A program made the translations under genes and the position numbers. This document shows, in pieces, positions 1-4,538 of a DNA stretch of 6,048 nucleotides. The notes beneath the pieces are model-generated. The model was not told the origin of the DNA. It saw only the letters and a list, made by a program, of their open reading frames with translations, and searched no databases. This stretch comes from Pseudomonadota bacterium (GTDB lineage: Bacteria; Pseudomonadota; Gammaproteobacteria; Burkholderiales; Burkholderiaceae_A). The first letter of the stretch is position 1; each line of letters starts with the position of its first letter. The DNA lies in contig NYVY01000094.1 in the NCBI GenBank assembly GCA_002684875.1, positions 1 through 6,048 on the forward strand, in the 5' to 3' direction.

Positions 1-201
1 GAGCAATACATTAATCTTCTTTATCAGAATGTTTTAAATCGGACTCCAGCAGAATTTGAGGTAGAGTATTATAAGGATCGTTTTCAGGAAGGTAGTACAG
101 ATTGGAATACAACACTAGTTTTCTTCGCAGAATCCCCAGAAAACATCTTAGCAGTTGCCCCAGAAATAGAAAATGGGGTTTTTCTTTCGGACATTGCGTA
201 A
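1..201 (+). CDS. C-terminal end of a DUF4214-domain protein (5' truncated by window)
   Basis: Frame 1 is open from the first base to a TAA at 199-201, giving 66 residues without a start, so this is the end of a larger gene. The residues read YINLLYQNVLNRTP, then EVEYYKDRF, then a G, then FFAESPEN. That matches the DUF4214 pattern (aromatic-x-x-LYxxVLxRxPD-like, a YW/YY step, a closing FxxSxE). DUF4214 units occur in large secreted or surface proteins, often beside calcium-binding repeats in marine and soil bacteria; their biochemical role is not established. After the domain only about 18 residues remain (ILAVAPEIENGVFLSDIA), so the domain is at the extreme C-terminus. The family call is from motif recognition. 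Localisation is inference, because the N-terminus is outside the window. Confidence 0.8.
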   Translation, partial: EQYINLLYQNVLNRTPAEFEVEYYKDRFQEGSTDWNTTLVFFAESPENILAVAPEIENGVFLSDIA

Positions 202-258
202 TGAGTGCTTTTAACATACAGAATTAAAGATCAATATTTAAAGACATATTAAAAACCT

Positions 259-690
259 ATGAAAAAAGTTATCTTGATTTTTTTATTACAGCTCTTTAGC
301 ACAAGCTATGCTCATTTTCCTGGGGATTATAAGCTCTTTGGCTTTAGTAAATTCATGAGTTGCGAAGGAGATCTCGGTAATTCATACCTAAAACTAGAAA
401 AAAAATGGTTTGGTTCGATACGAGTATTTCAAAAAGAAGATGGTATTTGGAACGAGCTTTGTCTCGAACAAGAAGATGATCTTCGTTCCTTGAAAAAGGA
501 TTTAACTATCGCTGGTGGAAAGTGCGAATACGAGGAAGCCTCAGAGGAAAAAGGTAAAAAGTTTTACGGCTTTATTTTTGATTTTGAATTCGGAGAATTT
601 GAATTCTACACATTTGATTTGTCACCAAATTATAACTCCAACTTTACAGAGAACTCAGTGTATACGTGCAAAAAGGTCGAGCCGTTTTAA
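259..690 (+). CDS. Small secreted/periplasmic protein of unknown function
   Basis: 143 residues with a classical Sec signal peptide: MKK, a hydrophobic core (VILIFLLQLF), then a likely signal peptidase I site after SYA at residue 18. The mature part is about 125 residues, acidic and aromatic-rich (a FDFEFGEFEFYTFD stretch near 107-120). It has four cysteines at about 35, 68, 89 and 137, which could form two disulfides in the periplasm. I do not recognise the family. No good Shine-Dalgarno sequence precedes the ATG, but the signal peptide begins exactly there, which supports this start. The gene stands alone: 57 bases after the DUF4214 gene and far from the next gene. A plus-strand ORF inside it in another frame is a shadow. 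Confidence 0.75.
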   Translation: MKKVILIFLLQLFSTSYAHFPGDYKLFGFSKFMSCEGDLGNSYLKLEKKWFGSIRVFQKEDGIWNELCLEQEDDLRSLKKDLTIAGGKCEYEEASEEKGKKFYGFIFDFEFGEFEFYTFDLSPNYNSNFTENSVYTCKKVEPF

Positions 691-1052
691 TGTGTTAATT
701 TATTGCTAAAATTAGGGCTCACCGTCAATAGATATTTTTTCTCTATTTTTTTTACTTTGCTTATCTGACATATATTTTTCATAAACCACCTTACTTCTTA
801 AAGGATTAATAAGGTTTTTTTTTATCTTATGAAAGGCCAATTTTATTAAAAAAAAAACATACGGTATTATATCTGACTTTACAGAAAACACCTAGAATGC
901 GCAGGTTAAATATAAAATTATCCTTCTTTAAGGTAGCTATCGTTAAACGATTTACGCTATCTTCGAGGTGACCAGTTAATACTTTTAAAAGAAAAATCGC
1001 TTTACTTTCCAAAAAATTGATTATGAGCAACATTTTTTTTAAAATAAATCTC
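691..1052. other. Gene-poor stretch, about 360 bases
   Basis: Apart from the weak terminator candidates I see no supported gene. It is very AT-rich with long homopolymer runs. A minus-strand ORF crosses it (827-1141, or 827-1033 from an internal ATG), but it overlaps a better gene in another frame and has no recognisable motif. A 13-base near-palindrome, ATCGTT-A-AACGAT, lies at 939-951. Confidence 0.5.
788..823 (+). terminator. Possible intrinsic terminator
   Basis: ACCTTA (788-793) pairs with TAAGGT (810-815), and a run of nine T follows at 815-823. The stem is only 6 bp with a 16-base loop, so it is weak. It lies about 100 bases after the stop of the secreted-protein gene and is the best terminator-like element there. 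An even weaker AT-only stem with a T-run is at 727-753. Confidence 0.4.
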
Positions 1053-1376
1053 TTAAGATCCAGGACCCTCTGTAATTTGAGAAATAATTTTTGACCTAAC
1101 TTTATCCTTAAGCTCACTAGATTTTTGATTGAAAATCTCATTACGTTCGTCTATCCCTTTTTGTTCAAGGGCTTTTTGTAAAGTTGCTCTTTCATGTTCG
1201 ATTTTTCTCTCCATGGTTGTTGATAAACCCCTTAAGTACGATGTAATGTCATTATTTTTTAGGGTAATATCTAACGCCTTTGCGACTTGTGAAATTTTAG
1301 TATCAAGCGTCATTATATAAAAACTGTTTACGATTAAAAAAGCTAATACTGAAAGTCGAATCAAAGTGGTAATCAT
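1053..1376 (-). CDS. Small membrane-anchored helical protein, function unknown
   Basis: 107 residues. Residues about 4-24 (TLIRLSVLAFLIVNSFYIMTL) form one hydrophobic segment fitting an uncleaved signal anchor or signal peptide. The rest is charged and helix-forming. Residues about 50-95 are rich in E, K, Q and R with spaced L and I, and may form a coiled coil (ERKIEHERATLQKALEQKG). There are no cysteines and no catalytic motif. AGG about six bases before the ATG is an acceptable ribosome binding site. The layout suggests an inner-membrane protein with a short helical domain exposed on one side. Family not recognised. The overlapping plus-strand ORF 1129-1320 is a shadow. Confidence 0.6.
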   Translation of the reverse strand: MITTLIRLSVLAFLIVNSFYIMTLDTKISQVAKALDITLKNNDITSYLRGLSTTMERKIEHERATLQKALEQKGIDERNEIFNQKSSELKDKVRSKIISQITEGPGS

Positions 1377-1586
1377 AATTAACCTAGAGTTTTTTTAAGA
1401 AATCGGTTTTTCAGTAAATATCTTTAATAATCAGTTTATTAGTTGGCAAAGTAATAGATAACAGACTATTTTCAATATTTTCTACTGCATTGGATTGTCA
1501 TTGAAGTCTATTTAGCCACATAGACAAAAAAAACACGCTCACAATTATTTATCTTTCTTTACGTTGTCTTTATCAATTGAAGAAAA

Positions 1587-1616
1587 TTGACACCTATTTG
1601 CAACAGTAAATATTAT
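1587..1616 (+). promoter_or_regulatory. Sigma-70-like promoter match pointing antisense to the next gene
   Basis: TTGACA (1587-1592, perfect -35) is followed after 18 bases by TATTAT (1611-1616, five of six to TATAAT). Any transcript would start near 1623 and run against the 1709-1936 gene. In AT-rich DNA such matches arise often, though a perfect TTGACA is less common. No ORF starts behind it. Confidence 0.35.
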
Positions 1617-1669
1617 TTATTATTAGATGTGCTTTGTATCCCCTTCATGGACGATAACAATATAATTTA

Positions 1670-1690
1670 AAACCAAGGGCGCCTTAGTTT
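1670..1690 (-). terminator. Probable terminator of the 1709-1936 gene
   Basis: Read on the minus strand, AAAC-T-AAGG pairs with CCTT-G-GTTT around a three-base CGC loop. This gives nine pairs including one U-G wobble, ending in four U (bases 1672-1669). It lies about 18 bases after the stop of the minus-strand gene. On the plus strand the same position would be a C-A mismatch, so the hairpin favours minus-strand RNA. The U-run is short, hence moderate confidence. Confidence 0.5.
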
Positions 1691-1708
1691 ATAGCAATTC
1701 TCTTGGAA

Positions 1709-1936
1709 TTACTTATCGAGATTTTTTTTTAAGTAATTCAACATTCCTTGCTCTAATTTAAAGTCTAAACGTTCTTTAAACCTTTTTAACAATTCCTGAA
1801 AGAATCTCTCATCGTATTTGTCTTCTTGCCCTAATTTATTAAGTATCTCCTCACAGGTGGCTCTGTCAATTAGCTGCCTTTGATAAAGCTTGCTTAGTTG
1901 CTCTTTTATTTCGAGCGGTGTTATTTTATTTTCCAT
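1709..1936 (-). CDS. Small soluble helical protein, function unknown
   Basis: 75 residues, highly charged and probably all helical: MENKITPLEIKEQLSKLYQR, then RATCEEILNKLG, an acidic turn (QEDKYDERF), and a basic helix (LLKRFKERL). It has no signal peptide or membrane segment and one cysteine (C28). The pattern of short amphipathic helices would suit a small binding or regulatory protein, but I recognise no family and assign no function. No clear Shine-Dalgarno sequence precedes the ATG. A promoter candidate lies upstream (2040-2067, minus strand) and a hairpin directly downstream (1670-1690), so it looks like a complete single-gene unit. Confidence 0.6.
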   Translation of the reverse strand: MENKITPLEIKEQLSKLYQRQLIDRATCEEILNKLGQEDKYDERFFQELLKRFKERLDFKLEQGMLNYLKKNLDK

Positions 1937-2039
1937 ATTTAGGAGTCATTCTAGTTGCTCTCATTAGGACTTTGATTTTAAGAAATGTGCAATTGTTTTT
2001 AAAAGAACGATGTGTGTTCAATAGGTTGCAAAATTCTAT

Positions 2040-2067
2040 ATTATATGTAAATTAATATAAATGTTAA
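2040..2067 (-). promoter_or_regulatory. Promoter candidate for the 1709-1936 gene
   Basis: On the minus strand, TTAACA (2067-2062, five of six to TTGACA), a 16-base spacer and a perfect TATAAT (2045-2040). It lies in the 200-base divergent region between the 1709-1936 and 2137-2739 genes and would leave a leader of about 95 bases. The AT-rich background lowers the weight of the match. Confidence 0.4.
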
Positions 2068-2136
2068 ATAATATTAAAACAGTGTTATTAAAAAGCTTTT
2101 TATCTTTTCTAATCTAATAGACCGAATAAGGAAACA

Positions 2137-2739
2137 ATGGTTAAAAATACTATTAAAGATCTTGACCCGATAACAGTTGGAGAGTTACTCCTAAGTTTTA
2201 AAGATCTAAGTAATGTTTATGCAAAAAAAATTGACAAAAAGACAAGTGACTTTGCATCATTGCCGGTAAGACTAGTTATAAAGAGAGTCTCTAATAATCA
2301 AGTAGTAGACCTTTTACGAGTAAAAGGGGTTGAGGCTGATGAAAGAAGAAATTGTTTTCTGATCACGGGGTTAGCAACTAGTGATGATGTAGTTTTTACT
2401 CATGAAGGAAAAATTACCAAGTTAAATAATTCCAGCATAAAAATTGGTGACTTAATCAATCAATTTCATTTAGGCAAGCATATACTCGTAGATAAAATGA
2501 AAATCAGTGACGAAAAATTTTACTCTATACCAGTGAGAGTTGCTGTGATTGATAAAAACAACAAGGTTGTTAATTTTTTAGAGATTATTACCTCTTTGAT
2601 GGATGATGTTGGATCATCTGTATTTTGTCACTGCATAATAGACGATGAGAAAATGATACGAGAAAACCAGTTGGCAAAAAAATCGTTTGAATTAGCAGAA
2701 AAGAGGTACAAAAATTTAATAGAGAATGTAAAAACTTAA
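2137..2739 (+). CDS. Two-repeat cytoplasmic protein, function unknown
   Basis: 200 residues with no signal peptide or membrane segment. AAGGA at 2128-2132, four bases before the ATG, supports the start. The protein is an internal tandem duplication. Residues about 12-80 and 101-168 align with an offset of 88-89: VGELL (14-18) with IGDLI (103-107), SLPVRLVI (41-48) with SIPVRVAV (130-137), and NNQVVDLL (53-60) with NNKVVNFL (141-148). Each unit appears to be a helix followed by several beta strands. The last 30 residues form a charged helix (ENQLAKKSFELAEKRYKNL). The second unit ends in a CHC motif (164-166), and the first has a single C at 73. I do not recognise the family. It converges on the 2755-3141 gene with a 15-base gap. 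Confidence 0.75.
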   Translation: MVKNTIKDLDPITVGELLLSFKDLSNVYAKKIDKKTSDFASLPVRLVIKRVSNNQVVDLLRVKGVEADERRNCFLITGLATSDDVVFTHEGKITKLNNSSIKIGDLINQFHLGKHILVDKMKISDEKFYSIPVRVAVIDKNNKVVNFLEIITSLMDDVGSSVFCHCIIDDEKMIRENQLAKKSFELAEKRYKNLIENVKT

Positions 2740-2754
2740 CCCGTAAAGATTTGT

Positions 2755-3141
2755 TTAAGTAGTCATTTGTTTGTAGTTACAAACAAACTTCATTGTTGCA
2801 TAGTCAATACTATCGGGTCTTGCGTATAGGCGTCTGTTAAATACTCCTTCTTTTATGATTTTTCCCTTTCCCATGTTTTTGCTGTAGTAAACAGAACCAA
2901 TCCACGTTATTTTTTCGCTAATACAATCGACAGTAAATTTACTAATTGATGAGGACACTCCTATAGGACTTGGGTTTAAATAATCAAACAACCTTGTGTA
3001 AGAGACAACATTATTTCTCTTTTTTAAACTTTCCACATCTACATAAGACGAGCCGACTGGAGTGCCATTTACTTTTTCCCAATTTGCGGCATATCCAGTT
3101 CCAAAAACAAAAAAGATAAATACGATAAATACTGGTTTCAT
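2755..3141 (-). CDS. Secreted protein resembling surface-adhesin E family
   Basis: 128 residues. The N-terminus MKPVFIVFIFFVFGTGYAA is a Sec signal peptide with likely cleavage after GYA (about residue 18). The mature part starts with W21, then YVDVESL (33-39), a strand with a DYL step (53-55), SSISKFTVDC (64-73), and ends with FVC (119-121). This order, with an early Trp, a 'Y-V-D-x-x-S-[IL]' element, S-K-x-x-x-x-D-C in the middle and a final hydrophobic-x-C, matches my recollection of the surface-adhesin protein E family of small proteobacterial envelope proteins. C73 and C121 could form a disulfide. There is no lipobox cysteine after the signal. The name comes from a Haemophilus adhesin; an adhesive role here is not shown. 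No good ribosome binding site is visible. Confidence 0.65.
   Translation of the reverse strand: MKPVFIVFIFFVFGTGYAANWEKVNGTPVGSSYVDVESLKKRNNVVSYTRLFDYLNPSPIGVSSSISKFTVDCISEKITWIGSVYYSKNMGKGKIIKEGVFNRRLYARPDSIDYATMKFVCNYKQMTT
2766..2787. repeat. Perfect inverted repeat at convergent gene ends
   Basis: TTTGTTTGTA (2766-2775) and TACAAACAAA (2778-2787) are perfect complements with a two-base centre. The repeat lies in the last codons of the minus-strand secreted-protein gene, close to where the two convergent genes end. With only two central bases an RNA hairpin would lose the inner pairs. No T-run follows on either strand, so it is not a classical terminator. Confidence 0.55.
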
Positions 3142-3272
3142 ATTACTAGTGTACTAAATAGTGCAAACAAAACAATATCAAACAGAAAATAAACCTGAGA
3201 GGTTATTATGATACTTATGGTACCGATTAACACTGACTAACCAGCCGTGTAGATGCAGTTTGCAGAAAAAAC

Positions 3273-3298
3273 TGTTATACTTAAGTCTCATTAATGAG
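3273..3298 (+). promoter_or_regulatory. Extended -10 promoter with palindromic operator candidate, cytochrome gene
   Basis: TGT-TATACT (3273-3281) is an extended -10 element with five of six matches in the hexamer. No good -35 lies 16-18 bases upstream, as is usual for extended -10 promoters. The expected start, about 3288, falls in CTCATTAATGAG (3287-3298), a perfect 12-base palindrome. A dimeric repressor bound there would block initiation. The promoter call is moderate and the operator role is inference. Confidence 0.45.
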
Positions 3299-3314
3299 TA
3301 TTTCGTAAAAGACG

Positions 3315-3363
3315 GGTTGATTTTTTGGGAATCTATTAAGAAACTTCATGTAAAAAGTCAACC
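3315..3363 (+). other. Leader hairpin upstream of the cytochrome gene
   Basis: GGTTGATTTTTT (3315-3326) pairs with AAAAAGTCAACC (3352-3363) as 12 base pairs with one U-G wobble and a loop of about 25 bases. It would lie in the untranslated leader if transcription starts near 3288. No T-run follows, so it is not a terminator. It matches no riboswitch class that I can recognise and may act on RNA stability. Confidence 0.45.
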
Positions 3364-3455
3364 AAAGAGCGAAAAAAGCATTAAAAGATTTATGAAATAA
3401 GGGTTTAGGGAAAGTACGCATATATTTTTGTTGGGAAGGGAGACGAGAATAGGGT

Positions 3456-4004
3456 ATGAAACTTCTAAATATTTGTATTTTATCAGCCATTATCTATTCC
3501 TTTAGTTTAAATGCTGCCGATTTAAGTATGTGTGTAGCTTGTCATAATCCTGAACAAGATGCTAACCCTATTTTAGATGGTCAGCATTCAAAATATATCG
3601 AAAAGCAGCTAAATGATCTAAAAAAGGATTTGAGAATTCACGTACAAATGCAGGGAATTGCGAAGACTTTGGATGATAACCAAATCAAAGAAATCTCAAA
3701 AGCCTTTGCGAGCAAGAAATGGGAAAACGTCCCTGCTAAATTAACTCCCGCCGTCATGGATGAAGGAAAAAATTTGGTTCGAAAGGGCAACTGCACTAGG
3801 TGTCATGGCTCAGAACTTGAAGGAACTTACAATATTCCACGATTAGCAGGGCAGAATTCTAAATATTTGAAGGCAACTTTAATTCAATATAAGAATAAGG
3901 AAAGAAATAATTTCCCACCAATGAGTTCTATGTTGAATAGGTACAGTGAAAAAGAAATTGGAATTATGTCGGACTACATCTCTGCGCTTTCGTACGAAGA
4001 ATAA
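3456..4004 (+). CDS. Periplasmic diheme cytochrome c (c4/c553 type)
   Basis: 182 residues. A Sec signal peptide (MKLLNICILSAIIYSFSLNAA) is probably cleaved after NAA at about 21. Two class I cytochrome c domains follow, each with a covalent heme site: CVACH (26-30) and CTRCH (113-117). The sixth heme ligands are likely M65 (in QMQGIAKTL) and M156 (in PPMSSMLNRYS), each about 40 residues after its CXXCH and at equal distance before the final helix. DGQHSKYIEKQL (41-52) and AGQNSKYLKATL (131-142) are matching segments of the two domains. Cytochromes c4 are usually about 190-210 residues with signal, so this is a slightly short member. In the family they carry electrons in the periplasm to terminal oxidases. 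AGGG lies almost at the ATG; a better-placed AAGGGAG is about 13 bases upstream. Upstream elements suggest independent regulation. Confidence 0.92.
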   Translation: MKLLNICILSAIIYSFSLNAADLSMCVACHNPEQDANPILDGQHSKYIEKQLNDLKKDLRIHVQMQGIAKTLDDNQIKEISKAFASKKWENVPAKLTPAVMDEGKNLVRKGNCTRCHGSELEGTYNIPRLAGQNSKYLKATLIQYKNKERNNFPPMSSMLNRYSEKEIGIMSDYISALSYEE

Positions 4005-4021
4005 GTAAGACTATACATTCT

Positions 4022-4055
4022 GGAAAAAATGTTAACAGTAATGTTTTATTTTTCC
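4022..4055 (+). other. Possible stem-loop just after the cytochrome gene
   Basis: GGAAAAA (4022-4028) pairs with TTTTTCC (4049-4055), with a smaller inner AACA/TGTT stem (4034-4045). It starts 17 bases after the stop. Weak and A/T-rich with no following T-run; it may protect the transcript end. Confidence 0.3.
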
Positions 4056-4083
4056 GCAAGGCTGGAATATTGAGTTCTCACAG

Positions 4084-4110
4084 TGCAAATAACAGTTAGT
4101 GTTATTTGCA
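4084..4110. repeat. Perfect 11-bp hairpin between cytochrome gene and galE-like remnant
   Basis: TGCAAATAACA (4084-4094) and TGTTATTTGCA (4100-4110) are perfect complements around a five-base loop (GTTAG). It lies 80 bases after the cytochrome stop and three bases beyond the end of the minus-strand galE-like remnant, so it sits where a terminator of either gene would. There is no T-run on either strand, so the mechanism is unclear. Confidence 0.6.
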
Positions 4111-4113
4111 GTA

Positions 4114-4370
4114 TTAAACATTACTAGCTGCAATATGAATTGTTTTAATAAGCTTCCATTCAGAGCTTATGTCAACTTTCCTTATCTTTCGTCAATAAAC
4201 AGGTTATTCGACGCCAAGCGCATTTACTTGATACAAAGGTATTCCAGTTCGCCTATCCCCAGCTGATTCAAAACTTTTTATGACTTCAATAACTCCTTGC
4301 ATTTACGCTAATTCTTAGAAAGATCCCTGAATATAATTTACTAAGAATCTTTCAGGATACAAACTTTTTT
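4114..4370 (-). pseudogene. Decayed 3' fragment resembling UDP-glucose 4-epimerase
   Basis: On the minus strand one frame reads, with stops, LVNYIQGSF-stop-ELA-stop, then MQGVIEVIKSFESAG (from 4302), then IPLYQVNALGVE-stop (4204-4206), and on to a segment with SSEWKLIKTI (tgg at 4158-4156) ending at TAA 4114-4116. GalE proteins near their C-terminus read roughly NLGxGxGxSVLEVIxxFE, then IPY, xxRRxGD, a Y and a GWK at similar spacings. The longest stop-free piece with an ATG is only 32 codons. The segment is richer in GC than its surroundings. GalE interconverts UDP-glucose and UDP-galactose; this remnant cannot. The match is by eye and could be coincidence over so short a stretch. Confidence 0.4.
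4311..4358. repeat. Interleaved inverted repeats
   Basis: ATTCTTAG (4311-4318) is complementary to CTAAGAAT (4341-4348). ATCCCTGAA (4323-4331) is complementary, with one bulge, to TTCAGGAT (4351-4358). GAAAGAT (4318-4324) also matches ATCTTTC (4347-4353). The arms interleave, so they would form alternative hairpins or a pseudoknot. This overlaps the upstream part of the galE-like remnant. Confidence 0.4.
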
Positions 4371-4492
4371 ATAAGAAATTTTTTGTAAATATGATGCTAA
4401 TTTTATCTACAGCATTTTTCTGAAAAGATTTATCATTATGATTGAAAGATTTTAAATACGAAATTGGTTCATTCATAACATAGTAAATAATT

Positions 4493-4504
4493 ATTGTTAA
4501 CAAT
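4493..4504. promoter_or_regulatory. Palindromic operator candidate upstream of the restriction-modification gene
   Basis: ATTGTTAACAAT is a perfect 12-base palindrome ending 30 bases before the TTG start at 4535. Restriction-modification genes are often autoregulated by a controller protein or by the methyltransferase. No controller gene is seen here. The binding role is inference, and I found no convincing -35/-10 pair nearby. Confidence 0.35.
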
Positions 4505-4538
4505 GAAGAAAATTACTTTTAAGACAGCTTATCGTTGA
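4503..4538 (+). CDS. Possible 11-codon leader ORF (uORF)
   Basis: ATG at 4503 opens an 11-codon ORF (MKKITFKTAYR) ending in TGA at 4536-4538. That stop shares two bases with the proposed TTG start (4535-4537) of the next gene, an arrangement typical of translational coupling. There is no Shine-Dalgarno sequence before the ATG. It could equally be chance, or the original N-terminus of the next gene separated by a frameshift. Confidence 0.3.
   Translation: MKKITFKTAYR

Larger units (their letters stand above)
1377..1708. other. Gene-poor stretch, about 330 bases
   Basis: No coding region is supported. It contains a hairpin at 1670-1690 that fits a terminator for the gene to its right (minus strand) and a plus-strand promoter-like pair at 1587-1616, both listed separately. 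An AATTC/GAATT inverted repeat spans 1696-1710 at the stop codon of the 1709-1936 gene. Confidence 0.5.
3142..3455. other. Divergent intergenic region, about 310 bases
   Basis: It separates the minus-strand secreted-protein gene from the plus-strand cytochrome gene. Promoter, palindrome and leader hairpin on the cytochrome side are listed separately. A small hairpin (AACCT-GAG-AGGTT) lies near 3192-3205. A minus-strand ORF here (3281-3490) overlaps the cytochrome start, lacks recognisable features and is not called. Confidence 0.5.

Noticed and set aside
11..217. Minus-strand ORF of 68 codons
   Set aside because: It is the complement of the DUF4214 coding end, which has a clear family motif on the plus strand.
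515..709. Plus-strand ORF of 64 codons
   Set aside because: It overlaps the signal-peptide gene 259-690 in another frame and has no recognisable features.
827..1141. Minus-strand ORF of 104 codons, or 68 codons from an ATG at 1033
   Set aside because: It overlaps the better-supported 1053-1376 gene at its start and is dominated by AT-rich residues (F, I, L, K, N). A short real gene from 1033 cannot be excluded, but nothing supports it.
1129..1320. Plus-strand ORF of 63 codons
   Set aside because: Complement of the membrane-anchored helical gene; no ribosome binding site or motif.
2263..2266. CCGG site, the HpaII target, the only one noticed in the window
   Set aside because: Few sites are expected at this GC content, and the specificity of the fused enzyme is unknown, so neither avoidance nor targeting can be claimed.
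3281..3490. Minus-strand ORF of 69 codons
   Set aside because: It overlaps the cytochrome start and covers the leader with promoter-like and hairpin elements; composition is unconvincing.
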